Shown: positions 24,941 through 37,364 of the stretch, piece by piece
Layout: every line of letters starts with the position of its first letter
How positions within the stretch are numbered: the stretch's first letter is position 1
Assembly (NCBI RefSeq): GCF_021730305.1
Contig: NZ_CP032674.1
Span: forward strand, 4,325,001 to 4,389,000
Direction: 5' to 3'
Source of the DNA: Xanthobacter sp. YC-JY1
Lineage (GTDB): Bacteria > Pseudomonadota > Alphaproteobacteria > Rhizobiales > Xanthobacteraceae
Length of the DNA: 64,000 bases
Translations under genes and position numbers: made by a program
The notes under the pieces: model-generated
Told to the model about the DNA's origin: nothing
What the model saw: the letters and a program-made list of their open reading frames with translations, nothing else
Database searches by the model: none

Positions 24941-25386
24941 GGCCTGGTCGCAAGCGCGAGCTCGTCGATGCGGTGCGCAGCGAGTGGCAGGTGTCGATCC
25001 GGCGGGCCTACGCGATCCTTGAGGTGGACACCTCGACCTATCACTACAAGCCTCATCGACCCGACCAGGCCGGCCTCGCAGCACGGATCAAGGCGATCTG
25101 CGAGACCCGCCGTGCGCTACGGCTATCGACGGGTCCAGGTCCTGCTCAGACGGGAGGAATGACATGTCAATCAGAAGCGAACCCGCCGGACCTACAATGA
25201 GTTGGGCCTCCAGTTGCGCAACAAGACGCCGAAACGCCGGGTAAAGGCGAAGCTGAGAGAAGACCGAACTCCGGCGGCGCGGCCGAACGATGTCTGGGCG
25301 ATGGACTTCGTCCACGACCAGCTCGCCACCGGCCGCAAGATCGGCGTGCTGACCGTCGCCGACACCTTCTCGCGGTTCTCGCCGCC
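24937..25386 (+). pseudogene. IS3-family transposase OrfB fragment, broken
   Basis: OrfB reading continues in the -1 frame (RKRELVDAV, then VDTSTYHYKPHRPDQ). A one-base loss near 25118 shifts the frame, and a TGA at 25160 sits where a Trp codon (GWHVN) is expected. Reading resumes through NELGLQLRNKTPKRRV to NDVWAMDFVHDQL, which holds the first catalytic Asp. The other acidic residues are missing because the element is truncated. Confidence 0.75.
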
Positions 25387-25471
25387 TTGTGTAGCAGGCG
25401 TGTGTAGCAAGCGACTTCGTAAGCTCTTGATCTTGCGTATCAAACAGGGATTTCAATGCGTTAGGGGAAAC

Positions 25472-25561
25472 TGGCGGAGAGAGAGGGATTCGAACCCTCG
25501 ATACGGTTTCCCGTATACACGCGTTCCAGGCGTGCGCCTTCAACCACTCGGCCACCTCTCC
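25472..25561 (-). tRNA. tRNA-Ser (anticodon GGA)
   Basis: Minus strand from 25561. The acceptor stem GGAGAGG pairs with TCTCTCC (last pair G-U), the D-arm is GCCGAGTGGTTGAAGGC, the anticodon loop CTGGAAC gives GGA (reads UCC/UCU), a long serine-type variable arm follows, and the T-arm is GGGTTCGAATCCC. CCA (25474-25472) is encoded. All parts are intact. Confidence 0.97.
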
Positions 25562-25667
25562 AGCCGCATGCGCCAAGCGCAAGCAGAACTTTACTCGGAG
25601 ATGGCCGCCGAAGGCGATCTGTGCGCCTTCAAACACTCTGCCATCCCTTCAGCCGCATGCGCCAAGG
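25532..25667. repeat. partial duplication of the tRNA-Ser 5' half
   Basis: Bases 25532-25578 (tRNA 5' half plus flank) recur at 25621-25667 with about 40 of 47 positions identical, 89 bases apart in direct orientation. The second copy cannot form a tRNA. It is probably a scar of past integration or unequal exchange at this tRNA locus. Confidence 0.75.
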
Positions 25668-25863
25668 CACACGCGGAATATCGGGGTTACGATCTTGAGG
25701 CGGGCTGGTTGAAGGCCCGCAATCCCGTCGCCCCTGTTTCCAGCCATCGCCGCAGGGGCGGGGCCGGGTCTCGCCGGTCGTCTCCAAGAAGGCTCGGGGA
25801 AGGGAGCGTGCCGCGAGGGCGGCGCATCCAGGCGAGGCGGCGGAATATAGCGGCTCGGCCTTG

Positions 25864-25894
25864 GTTGGCAAGCCGGAATCTCCGCCTTGCCAAC
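25864..25894. other. inverted repeat upstream of tRNA-Ser
   Basis: GTTGGCAAG (25864-25872) and CTTGCCAAC (25886-25894) form a nine-pair stem with a 13-base loop in the 400-base gap between tRNA-Ser and dapD. There is no T-run. It could be an RNA stem after dapD or a protein site. The rest of 25668-25971 shows nothing recognisable. Confidence 0.35.
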
Positions 25895-25971
25895 AGGTCG
25901 CATCCGCCGCGCCACAGCCCCGGCAGGGCGGCGGCAAATACCGCCGTGGCCCCTCCCCGGCCGGCGCGATC

Positions 25972-26820
25972 TCAGTCGCGCAGAAGGTCGTTGATGGAGG
26001 TCTTGGAACGGGTCTGCTCGTCCACCCGCTTCACGATCACCGCGCAATAGAGCGAGGGGCCGGGCGTGCCGTCGGGCAGCGGCTTGCCGGGGAGCGCGCC
26101 GGGCACCACCACGGAATAGGCCGGCACCTCGCCGATGAACACTTCGCCGGTCTGCCGGTCGATGATCTTGGTGGAGGCGGAGATGAACACGCCCATGGAG
26201 AGCACGGAGCCGCGGCGCACCACCACGCCCTCCACCACTTCGGAGCGAGCGCCGATGAAGCAGTCGTCCTCGATGATCACCGGGCCGGCCTGAAGCGGCT
26301 CCAGCACGCCGCCGATGCCGACGCCGCCGGAGAGATGCACGTTCTTGCCGATCTGCGCGCAGGAGCCGACGGTGGCCCAGGTGTCCACCATGGTGCCCTC
26401 GCCCACATGGGCGCCGAGATTCACGAAGGAGGGCATCAGCACCACGTTGGGGGCGATGAAGGCGGAGCGGCGCACCACGGCGCCGGGCACGGCGCGGAAG
26501 CCGGCGGCGCGGAACTCGGTCTCACCCCAGTTGGCGAACTTGGAGGGCACCTTGTCCCACCAATGGGCGCCGCCGGGGCCGCCGGGAATGGCTTCCATGT
26601 CGTTCAGGCGGAAGGAGAGCAGAACGGCCTTCTTGAGCCACTGGTTCACCGCCCAGGCGCCGTTGGCACCCTGCTCGGCGACGCGGGCGGCGCCGCTGTC
26701 GAGGAGGGTGAGGGCCTCGTTCACCGCGTCGCGCACGGTGCCGGTGGTGGCAAAGCCGATCTCGGCGCGCTTCTCGAAGGCGTCGTCGATGATTGCGGAA
26801 AGGCGGGCGGCGTCGGTCAT
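25972..26820 (-). CDS. dapD: 2,3,4,5-tetrahydropyridine-2,6-dicarboxylate N-succinyltransferase
   Basis: A 282-residue enzyme of the succinylase branch of lysine/diaminopimelate synthesis (tetrahydrodipicolinate + succinyl-CoA). The left-handed beta-helix hexapeptide repeats are visible from about residue 115 on ([35 protein letters not shown]). Length is normal. A dapE gene is often next to dapD in related bacteria but is absent here, where tRNA-Ser and the IS scar follow. Confidence 0.97.
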   Translation of the reverse strand: MTDAARLSAIIDDAFEKRAEIGFATTGTVRDAVNEALTLLDSGAARVAEQGANGAWAVNQWLKKAVLLSFRLNDMEAIPGGPGGAHWWDKVPSKFANWGETEFRAAGFRAVPGAVVRRSAFIAPNVVLMPSFVNLGAHVGEGTMVDTWATVGSCAQIGKNVHLSGGVGIGGVLEPLQAGPVIIEDDCFIGARSEVVEGVVVRRGSVLSMGVFISASTKIIDRQTGEVFIGEVPAYSVVVPGALPGKPLPDGTPGPSLYCAVIVKRVDEQTRSKTSINDLLRD

Positions 26821-26877
26821 GTCATCCTCCGGTGGGGCAGCGTCGGCGCGCGCCCGGATATCAGTGCGGGAAAGGGA

Positions 26878-28485
26878 TCAGGCGCGTTCCTTGACGGCCA
26901 CGAACTTCAGCTTGGGCCACTCCTCGATGGCGCGGTCCAGCACCCACTGGCTGCGGGCGAGATAGACCGGCGCCTCGTCGCGGTCGCGCGCGGTGGAGGA
27001 GCGGTTGAGTTCCAGGAAACGCTCCACCTCGGTCCGCTCGCCGACGATCCAGCGGGCGGTGACGAAGGAGGTGGTCTCGTAGCGGATCGGCACGCCGTAT
27101 TCCTTCTCCAGCCGCGCGGCGAGCACGTCGAGCTGGAGGGTGCCGACCACGCCGACGATGGGCGCGGGATCGCTGACGGGTTTGAGCACCTGCACGACGC
27201 CCTCTTCCGCCATGTCCTGCAGCGCCTTCTGCAGCTGCTTGGCCTTCATGGGGTCGGAAAGCAGCACGCGGCGCAGGATTTCCGGGGCGAAGTCCGGCAG
27301 GCCCTCGAACTTGATGCTCTCGCCTTCGGAGAGGGTGTCACCCACGCGCAGCATGCCGTGGTTGGGAATGCCGATGATGTCGCCGGCCACCGCCTCGTCC
27401 ACCGTCTCGCGCTCCTGGGCGAAGAAGAAGATGGGGTTGGCGATGGCCATGTTGCGCTTCTCGCGCGGGTTGAACAGCTTCATGCCGCGCTTGAAGCGGC
27501 CGGAGCACAGGCGCACGAAGGCCACGCGGTCCCGGTGGTTCGGGTCCATGTTGGCCTGCACCTTGAAGACGAAGCCGGAGACGAGATCCTCGGCCGGCTC
27601 CACGGTGCGGTCGCCGGCGGCGGACCGCGGCAGGGGGCTGGGGCCGACGGAGCCCAGGCCGAACAGCAGTTCGGCCACCCCCGCCTCCTTCAGCGCCGAG
27701 CCGAAATAGACCGGCGAGAGATGGCCCTCGCGGAACGCCGCGAGATCGAACGGCGGCAGCACGCCCAGCGCCAGCGTCAGGCTCTCCACCGCCTCGTTGA
27801 GGATGCGCTCCTCCACCCCGTCGAGACCGATCAGGTCCTCCGGCGTCTCGAACGGCACCTCGCGCACCAGCGGGCCGCCGCGCTCGGTGGCGAGCAGCGC
27901 GCGCTTGTTGGCGATGTCGATGAGGCCGCGGAAATCCACGCCCATGCCGATGGGCCAGGTCAGCGGGGTGAGGTCCAGCGCCAGGGTGGAGGACACCTCG
28001 TCCATCAGCGCGATGGGGTCGAGGCTTTCCCGGTCCACCTTGTTGACAAAGGTGAAGATGGGGATGTCGCGCAGGCGGCAGACTTCGAACAGCTTGCGGG
28101 TCTGGCTCTCGATGCCCTTGGCCGCGTCGATCACCATCACCGCCGCGTCCACGGCCGAGAGGGTGCGGTAGGTGTCTTCCGAGAAGTCCGAGTGGCCGGG
28201 CGTGTCGAGCAGGTTGAAGACGATGCCGTCACGCTCGAACGTCATCACCGAGGAGGTGACGGAAATGCCGCGCTGCTGCTCGATCTCCATCCAGTCCGAG
28301 CGCGTGCGGCGGCGCTCGCCGCGCGCCTTCACGTGGCCGGCCATGCGGATGGCGCCGGAGGCAAGCAGAAGCTTTTCCGTCAGCGTGGTCTTGCCGGCGT
28401 CCGGATGGGAGATGATGGCGAAGGTCCGCCGGCGGGCAAAATCGGGCAGGTCCGCGAGGGCGGCGTTGGGCGTCTGGTCGAGCAT
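26878..28485 (-). CDS. prfC: peptide chain release factor 3
   Basis: A 535-residue translational GTPase that recycles RF1/RF2. G1 is SHPDAGKTT, G3 DTPGHSDF, G4 NKVDRE, then the RF3-specific domains II and III. The start at 28485 (MLDQTPNAAL) is preferred over an ATG 18 codons upstream because it fits the family N-terminus. It is a single gene 57 bases upstream of dapD. Confidence 0.96.
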   Translation of the reverse strand: MLDQTPNAALADLPDFARRRTFAIISHPDAGKTTLTEKLLLASGAIRMAGHVKARGERRRTRSDWMEIEQQRGISVTSSVMTFERDGIVFNLLDTPGHSDFSEDTYRTLSAVDAAVMVIDAAKGIESQTRKLFEVCRLRDIPIFTFVNKVDRESLDPIALMDEVSSTLALDLTPLTWPIGMGVDFRGLIDIANKRALLATERGGPLVREVPFETPEDLIGLDGVEERILNEAVESLTLALGVLPPFDLAAFREGHLSPVYFGSALKEAGVAELLFGLGSVGPSPLPRSAAGDRTVEPAEDLVSGFVFKVQANMDPNHRDRVAFVRLCSGRFKRGMKLFNPREKRNMAIANPIFFFAQERETVDEAVAGDIIGIPNHGMLRVGDTLSEGESIKFEGLPDFAPEILRRVLLSDPMKAKQLQKALQDMAEEGVVQVLKPVSDPAPIVGVVGTLQLDVLAARLEKEYGVPIRYETTSFVTARWIVGERTEVERFLELNRSSTARDRDEAPVYLARSQWVLDRAIEEWPKLKFVAVKERA

Positions 28486-28603
28486 GGGCGCCTTATAAGG
28501 GCAAATCGCGCGCCATGAAATGCCGTGTTGAAACGGCATCGGGGCACGGCGCCGCGCACCGCACCCCGATCCTGCGAGAATGGCCCCCGGCGGGGCCTGA
28601 GCC

Positions 28604-30496
28604 TCAGAACTTGTAGACGATGCCGCCGTTCACGTAGGCACTGGACACCTGGTCCTGGCCGAGCTGCTCACCCACGGTGAAGTTGCACGACAGGCCGTTG
28701 GCCGCCTCCACCGTGAGACCCGCCGCGAGGTTGGTCCACGAGCGGCCCGGCTGGTAGACCGGCATGGCGAAGGTGACGGGGGCGGTGAGCAGGCCGGCGG
28801 TGACGGAGCGGTCCTGGTTCAGGAAGTCGTAGTTCCAGCTCGCCTGCACATTGGGACGGATGGTGACGCCGGACACCACGAAGGCATAGCTCGCCTGCCC
28901 GCCGAGGGTCACATAGAACAGCTCGCGCAGCTGGTTGCCGAACGACATGGCGCTGGAATTGCCGGCGGTCTCCGCATAGCCGTCCACCGTCGCCTGCTGG
29001 TAGGTGAGCTGCGCCAGCGGCGTGAGCGTCGCCTGGCCGAAGGTGAAGTCGTAGCCGGTGGCGAGGCGGGCGCCGTAATAGACGCCGCTGGTATTGCCCA
29101 TGTCGGTGCGCAGGGACGCGCCCAGCGCGAACTGGCGCTGGATCGAATTGTAGTCGATGGAGCCGATGGTGCCGGAGAGCTGGGCGAAGGCGCCGCCGAA
29201 GCGGGCATTGGCGTAGATCGTGCCGTTGAACATGTCGGCGTCGTAGCCGCCGCTCAGCGCGCTGAAATTGTAGCTGCCGCTGGCATAGCTCAGCAGGGCG
29301 CCGACGCTGATGCCGTTGCCGAAGCCGTATTCCAGGCCCACATAGCCGGCCGTGGCGCTGCCGTCCGAGCCGGAATGGTCGCGGGTCGGGTCGAGGCTGT
29401 AGGTGCTGTAATCGATGTTGGTATAGAGCTGGAAGCCCTTGGGCGTGCCCGTGCCGATGCGGGTGTCGAGGGTGCGGTAGATGCCGCGGCCCACATAGAT
29501 CGGGCTTTCCGCCAGCATGCCGATGAGGCCGGGCGCATCGATGATGGACTCGATGTACTCAGCCAGCAGCGCATGGCCGGCGGGGGTCGGATGCACGACG
29601 TCGGCGAAGAGGTAGTCGTTCTGCGCGTTCGGGGCCACGAGGGTGTTCGTGGTGCAGGTGATGGAGAATTCCTGCTGGCAGGCCCGGTCGGTCACGTTGG
29701 TGAAGCCGTACATGTGCGGGTTGGCGATCACCTCGTTCACCAGCGCATAGTCGTCCACGAAGATGATGTTCGAGCCGCCAAGGTGGCGCAGGTCCTTGTA
29801 GAGGGTCGCGTTGTAGGCGGTGACGGCGGCGCTGAAGAACGGCCCCTCGGGCAGCACGCCGGTGACGGGCGCCTTGGAGATGTCCGGCAGGTTCGGCACG
29901 ATGATGTAGCGCGCGCCGGCCTTCGAGAGCGTGTGGATGTTTTCCACGTGCTGGTTGGCGGCCGCCACCACATGCTCGATGGCCTTCTCCTCGCTGATGA
30001 CGCCGAGGTCGAGCAGGATGGCCTGGGTGAAGATGTCGTTGGCGCCCGCCCACATGGAATAAAGGGCGTTCGGCCGGGCCACGCCGCCGGTGGAATCGAG
30101 ATAGGCCTCGAGCTGCTGCGTCTCGCCGAGGGTATTATACTTGTAGGCCAGGCACTTGGGGATGGCATAGCCCGAATCCACGCAGGCGCCGCCCTGGGCG
30201 TAATTGTTGCCGCCCACCACCGTGCTGGTGCCGTTCACCGTGTCGATGGCGAGATAGGGCGAGACGTCGAAGCCGTAATGCTCGCCCACCCGCATGTCCC
30301 ACACCTGGCCGGGGTTCACCGTGAACCGCACCGACTGGAGCTGGCCGTCGATCACCACATAATAGGTTCCCGCGTCGCTCAGGCTGTCGCCGAACACGTA
30401 GAAACTGGAGAATTCGTGCGCCTGGGCGGTCTCCAGCGCGCCGAACGAGACGGTTGAAAGCAACGCGGCAAGGGCAATCGACGAACGTGAAATCAT
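28604..30496 (-). CDS. autotransporter with GDSL/SGNH esterase passenger
   Basis: A 630-residue outer-membrane protein. A signal peptide (about residues 1-26, ending ETAQA) precedes an SGNH hydrolase passenger with VFGDSLSDAG (nucleophile Ser 38), the GANDIF block and the catalytic DVVHPT near residue 340. Residues from about 360 on form an autotransporter beta-barrel ending in Phe (IVYKF). It resembles EstA-type surface esterases. A CCAAGG/CCTTGG hairpin (30508-30525) lies directly in front of the Shine-Dalgarno region and may tune translation. Confidence 0.92.
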   Translation of the reverse strand: MISRSSIALAALLSTVSFGALETAQAHEFSSFYVFGDSLSDAGTYYVVIDGQLQSVRFTVNPGQVWDMRVGEHYGFDVSPYLAIDTVNGTSTVVGGNNYAQGGACVDSGYAIPKCLAYKYNTLGETQQLEAYLDSTGGVARPNALYSMWAGANDIFTQAILLDLGVISEEKAIEHVVAAANQHVENIHTLSKAGARYIIVPNLPDISKAPVTGVLPEGPFFSAAVTAYNATLYKDLRHLGGSNIIFVDDYALVNEVIANPHMYGFTNVTDRACQQEFSITCTTNTLVAPNAQNDYLFADVVHPTPAGHALLAEYIESIIDAPGLIGMLAESPIYVGRGIYRTLDTRIGTGTPKGFQLYTNIDYSTYSLDPTRDHSGSDGSATAGYVGLEYGFGNGISVGALLSYASGSYNFSALSGGYDADMFNGTIYANARFGGAFAQLSGTIGSIDYNSIQRQFALGASLRTDMGNTSGVYYGARLATGYDFTFGQATLTPLAQLTYQQATVDGYAETAGNSSAMSFGNQLRELFYVTLGGQASYAFVVSGVTIRPNVQASWNYDFLNQDRSVTAGLLTAPVTFAMPVYQPGRSWTNLAAGLTVEAANGLSCNFTVGEQLGQDQVSSAYVNGGIVYKF

Positions 30497-30732
30497 GCTG
30501 TGTCCCCCCAAGGCAGCCCCCTTGGAAGGGCGATGGTCCCCGCCAGACTGTGAGAGGATACCGCCCGATCCCGCCGCAGAGGACCACGGCCAAGGTCGTG
30601 TTTCCACCAGGCCAAGCTGCCGCTTGTTCAATTTTGGCGATGTGATGCCGGCCCGACACACCCCAGCGTCGCCGGGGCGGGTGGCGGCGACCGGCCGGAC
30701 ACGCCTGAATCGCAGCCATCGCGCCGCCTCGC

Positions 30733-31695
30733 TCAGGGCGTGTAGCGCTGCCGCATCTGCTCCAGCGTCTGCGTCACGCGCGCCCGCAATTCCGGCGGTT
30801 CCAGCACCTCGGCCTCCGCGCCGAAGCGCATCAGCTCGCTCGAGGCCTCCCAGAGCGAGCCGACCCGTAGCGTGACGACCCGCCAGCCCTCGGCGTCCGG
30901 CTCCCCCACCACCATGCCCGCCCGCGAGAAGCTGGGGGTGACGTGCTCCAGCATGCGCAGGCCGAGGGGCGAGAGGCGCACCGTCGCCCGGTTCGGGTAC
31001 ATCTCCGCCTCCAGCCGCCTTGTGCTCTCGCCCCACCAGGCGGCGAGGTCGAAGCCGACAGGCGGCTCGAACCGCTCGGCAAGGGGCTCCAGCTCCCGGA
31101 TGCGGCCGATGCGATAGGTCCGCACGCTGCCCTCGACGGAGCCGACCAGGTACCAGGCGCCGCTTTTCAGCACGAGGCCGAGCGGCGCGACGCGCCGGCG
31201 CTTCTCCGCCCGCCAGGACTGGTAGCGGATCTCGATGAGGTGCTGCTCCCACGCCGCCGCCGCGACGGCCTGGAGGAAGGGCGGCTCCTCCGCCTCATAG
31301 AACCAGCCGGGCGCATCGAGGTGGAAGCGCGCCCGCATCCGGGCGGCGGCGCTGCGCAGGTTGGCGGGCAGGCCGGCAGTGACCTTGGTCTGCGCCGCGG
31401 CCAGTACCGCGCCAAGCCCGAGGGCGGTGGCCGCGTCGCCGAGGCCGGAAAGGAACAGCGCCTGGGCCTCCTGCGCGGAGAGGCCGTTCAGTCGCGTGCG
31501 ATAGCCCTCCAGCAGCCGGTAGCCGCCGCCCGCGCCCCGCTCGGCATAGACGGGCACGCCTGCCGCGCTCAGGGCGTCGATATCGCGATAGATGGTGCGC
31601 AGCGAGACCTCGCACTCCTCCGCGAGGGCCTGGGCGGTGACCGCGCCGCGGGCCTGGAGCACCATGAGGATGGAGAGGAGGCGGCTGGCACGCAT
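30733..31695 (-). CDS. WYL-domain HTH transcriptional regulator (YafY family)
   Basis: A 320-residue regulator. The N-terminal HTH contains LAEECEVSLRTIYRDIDALS, and the middle contains a WYL domain (GLVLKSGAWYLVGSVEG) followed by the C-terminal WCX-like part. It is divergent from a glutathione transferase gene with an 84-base intergenic region that contains an inverted repeat, the expected operator. The effector is unknown. Confidence 0.92.
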   Translation of the reverse strand: MRASRLLSILMVLQARGAVTAQALAEECEVSLRTIYRDIDALSAAGVPVYAERGAGGGYRLLEGYRTRLNGLSAQEAQALFLSGLGDAATALGLGAVLAAAQTKVTAGLPANLRSAAARMRARFHLDAPGWFYEAEEPPFLQAVAAAAWEQHLIEIRYQSWRAEKRRRVAPLGLVLKSGAWYLVGSVEGSVRTYRIGRIRELEPLAERFEPPVGFDLAAWWGESTRRLEAEMYPNRATVRLSPLGLRMLEHVTPSFSRAGMVVGEPDAEGWRVVTLRVGSLWEASSELMRFGAEAEVLEPPELRARVTQTLEQMRQRYTP

Positions 31696-31714
31696 GTGGA
31701 TAGAGCTAGCAAAC

Positions 31715-31731
31715 CTGACAGAAGGTGTCAG
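31715..31731. promoter_or_regulatory. inverted repeat between the WYL regulator and GST gene
   Basis: CTGACA-GAAGG-TGTCAG is a perfect six-bp inverted repeat in the 84-base divergent region. It is the only palindrome there and is well placed to control both genes, most likely bound by the WYL regulator. Confidence 0.7.
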
Positions 31732-31779
31732 CCTTGGCCGGTTAGAGGATGGGTCTCGCCTCGCGCCACAGGAGTTCTC

Positions 31780-32439
31780 ATGACCGCCGACGACACCGTG
31801 ACCCTGTTCTTCTCGCCTAACACACGCGCCTCCTGCGCGCTCACCCTGCTGGAAGAGCTGGGCGCGCCCTACCGCCTCCATGTGCTCAACATGAAGGCCG
31901 GCGAGCAGCGCCAGCCGGCCTATCTCGCAGTCAATCCCATGGGGAAGGTGCCGGCCATCCTGCACCGGGGCGAGCTCGTCACCGAGCAGGTGGCGATCTT
32001 CATCTATCTCGCCGACGCCTTCCCTGAGGCCGGCCTCGCGCCTGCCATCGGCGCGCCGGGGCGGGGGGCCTATCTGCGCTGGCTCGTCTTTTACGCGGCC
32101 TGCTACGAACCCGCCCTCATGGACCGGGCCCTGGAGCGCGAGGCCGGGCCGGCCTCCATGTGCCCCTATGGCGATTTCGACACCATGCTCGACACGGTGA
32201 CGCGGGAACTGGCGGGGAAGCCCTATCTGCTCGGCGACCGCTGCACGGCGGCCGACATCCTCTGGGGCAACGCCTTCCACTGGGGTGTGATGTTCAAGCT
32301 GGTGCCGGAAACGCCGGTGATCGCCGATTACATCCGGCGCATCACCGGCCGGCCGGCGGCGCTGAAGGTGGCGGAGCTGGATGCACGGGTCGCCGCCGAG
32401 CATCAGGCGGCGGTGAACGCCGCCGCATCGCCGGGCTGA
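31780..32439 (+). CDS. glutathione S-transferase family protein
   Basis: A 219-residue protein with an N-terminal thioredoxin-like domain (LFFSPNTRASCALTLLEELG; cis-Pro loop GKVPAI; TEQVAIFIYLAD) and an all-helical C-terminal domain (LGDRCTAADILWG). The start at 31780 follows GGAG. It is probably induced through the divergent WYL regulator and may detoxify electrophiles. The substrate is unknown. Confidence 0.92.
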   Translation: MTADDTVTLFFSPNTRASCALTLLEELGAPYRLHVLNMKAGEQRQPAYLAVNPMGKVPAILHRGELVTEQVAIFIYLADAFPEAGLAPAIGAPGRGAYLRWLVFYAACYEPALMDRALEREAGPASMCPYGDFDTMLDTVTRELAGKPYLLGDRCTAADILWGNAFHWGVMFKLVPETPVIADYIRRITGRPAALKVAELDARVAAEHQAAVNAAASPG

Positions 32440-32574
32440 CCGCCGGACACGGGTCGCCCTCCCCTGCGAAAGGCGCCTTTGCAAAAGGCGGAAATCGCTC
32501 CAGAACTGACCGCAAGAAAAGCAGGGTGCCGCATCGGATGATGGCGGCGAGCGATAATCGTGCGGGAGGATCGA

Positions 32575-33030
32575 ATGGATCACAGGACGGGCCACGGACG
32601 CGTCGCGGGGTTCGCGCCGCGAGCGCTCCGCCGCACCCTTCGCAATGCCGCTGGCGCCACGCTGCTGCTGCTCTGCGGCGCCGCGCCGGCGCTGGCGCTG
32701 ATGTCGCCGCAGGTCTACGCCACGGCCCGAGACGGCGCGAAGAGCGTGATCGTTCTGGCGGTGGAGGGGGTGGTAATCACCCCGCGCGCGTTCGGCACCT
32801 GCGCGGTGACGGGAACGGTGAAGGTGGTGGAGCGCGGCACGGCCTACGCAGTCGATCAGAAGGTGACGCTCGACGTGCCTTGTGCCCGCCCCAACGCCCT
32901 GCCCCCGCTGGGCGGCACCATCTATCAGGAAACCGACAAGCTGCAGGCCGCCAAATTCGGCCGCGCCTATCTCGACGCTGACGGCAAGCTGGTGCTGTCG
33001 CAATATTTCCAGCTGGAGGCGCTGCCCTGA
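32575..33030 (+). CDS. small secreted protein of unknown function
   Basis: A 151-residue protein not assigned to a family. A basic N-terminus and a hydrophobic stretch (AGATLLLLCGAAPALAL) form a clear signal peptide, so the mature part of about 110 residues is periplasmic. It contains two Cys (in GTCAVTG and DVPCARP) that could form a disulfide. The start at 32575 is set by GGGAGGA. No operon partner is visible. Confidence 0.7.
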   Translation: MDHRTGHGRVAGFAPRALRRTLRNAAGATLLLLCGAAPALALMSPQVYATARDGAKSVIVLAVEGVVITPRAFGTCAVTGTVKVVERGTAYAVDQKVTLDVPCARPNALPPLGGTIYQETDKLQAAKFGRAYLDADGKLVLSQYFQLEALP

Positions 33031-33055
33031 GGGGCGTCAGCCATCGGAGCAGACC

Positions 33056-33084
33056 GTCATGACCGGGCTTGTCCTGGCCATGAC
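33056..33084. repeat. single extragenic palindrome, GTCATG...CATGAC type
   Basis: A near-perfect palindrome GTCATGACCGGGC-TTGT-CCTGGCCATGAC, 20 bases after the secreted-protein gene and just before the convergent fdxA stop. It is of the kind dispersed in many Hyphomicrobiales genomes. It may also act as an RNA stem at both transcript ends. Confidence 0.55.
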
Positions 33085-33093
33085 GCGCCCCGC

Positions 33094-33429
33094 TCAGTCG
33101 CCCTGACCGGGCTCCGGGGAGAACAGCTCTTCCTTGCCGGGCTTGCCGTCCCACTCCTTGGCGTCGGGCGGGGCGTCGCGCTTCAGGGTGATGTTGGGCC
33201 AGGTCTTGGCGTATTCGGCGTTGAGCGCGAGCCACTTCTCCAGCCCCGGCTCGGCATCCGGCTTGATCGCCTCGGCCGGGCATTCCGGCTCGCAGACGCC
33301 GCAGTCGATGCACTCGTCGGGGTGGATGACGAGCATGTTCTCGCCCTCGTAGAAACAGTCCACCGGGCACACGGACACGCAATCCATGTATTTGCAGCGG
33401 ATGCAGTTCTCGGTGACGACGTAGGTCAT
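33094..33429 (-). CDS. fdxA: seven-iron ferredoxin FdxA
   Basis: A 111-residue 3Fe-4S/4Fe-4S ferredoxin. Cys ligands are at 9, 17, 21, 25 and 40, 43, 46, 50 (plus C12), matching the FdxA / Azotobacter FdI pattern. The C-terminal 50 residues form the usual extension. It carries electrons at low potential, with no specific partner identified. Its position near the S4 protein and helicase is common in this group of bacteria. Confidence 0.96.
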   Translation of the reverse strand: MTYVVTENCIRCKYMDCVSVCPVDCFYEGENMLVIHPDECIDCGVCEPECPAEAIKPDAEPGLEKWLALNAEYAKTWPNITLKRDAPPDAKEWDGKPGKEELFSPEPGQGD

Positions 33430-33511
33430 GGGCAATCCCTTTCGAGGGGTCCGGGTAGCGCAGGCGCACGCGCCACGCAAGCGGCTGCAAGCCGCAGGCC
33501 CCTAAACACCG

Positions 33512-33787
33512 CTACGCTTCTGTTATTTCCTCGAAAAGCGCGAGGGCGGATGTAGCATCTCCCCGCCGCTCCGCAAAGGCGATCACCCGCAGCACCCGCA
33601 CCTGCCGGTCGAGGGCGATGGTGAGCACCTGCCCCGCCCGCACCATGTGGCCGGGGCTGGTGACCCGCGCCCCGTCGAGCCGCACATGGCCCGAACGGAC
33701 GAGATCGGCGGCGTCCTCGCGGGCGCGCACCACGCGGGCGTGCCAGATCCAGCGGTCGAGCCTCTGCCGCTCCGCCGGATCCGTCAC
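33512..33787 (-). CDS. S4-domain RNA-binding protein (Hsp15-like)
   Basis: A 91-residue protein with a single S4 domain (LDRWIWHARVVRAREDAADL, then GHVRLDGARVTSPG). Hsp15-type members bind stalled 50S subunits. It starts with GTG at 33787, only 3 bases after the helicase stop, so it is translated from the helicase transcript. Confidence 0.92.
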   Translation of the reverse strand: MTDPAERQRLDRWIWHARVVRAREDAADLVRSGHVRLDGARVTSPGHMVRAGQVLTIALDRQVRVLRVIAFAERRGDATSALALFEEITEA

Positions 33788-33790
33788 GGG

Positions 33791-37105
<3,315 letters not shown>

Positions 37106-37364
37106 CGGCTCAGGCGCAATCCACTGTCAGGAGGGGTGTCCTGTATCATATCGGGACGGGAGGGCCATGACGAAAGGGGGCCGGCGGACAATCGGCGAAC
37201 GGGGCGAGACCGAATCACGTCCCGGCCGCGGTTCACGGGCCGTTCCGCGGCGGGGCGCCTGCGCCGCCAGCGCCACCTCCCAGACCCTTGACATCATGCG
37301 GCTTTTCCTTCCCATGGAGGTAGGGCGGCGCGGCAGCACGCGCCGGGGGGCGTGGAGGCGAACG

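Larger units (their letters stand above)
24594..25386 (+). mobile_element. decayed IS3-family insertion sequence remnant
   Basis: The left end starts TGATCTGATCCCC, like IS3-family terminal repeats, and abuts the broken CoA-transferase. orfA- and orfB-like coding remains follow in the usual order with an A-rich (-1) frameshift site. The element stops after the first catalytic Asp region near 25386, and no right inverted repeat is seen. It is therefore 3' truncated and cannot move by itself. Confidence 0.8.

Noticed and set aside
25386..25471. Right end of the IS3 element
   Set aside because: No sequence matching the inverse of TGATCTGATCCCC was found, so the element was called truncated instead of complete.
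28582..28597. GGCCCC-CGGC-GGGGCC hairpin after the autotransporter stop
   Set aside because: No T-run on either strand, so I could not call it a terminator.
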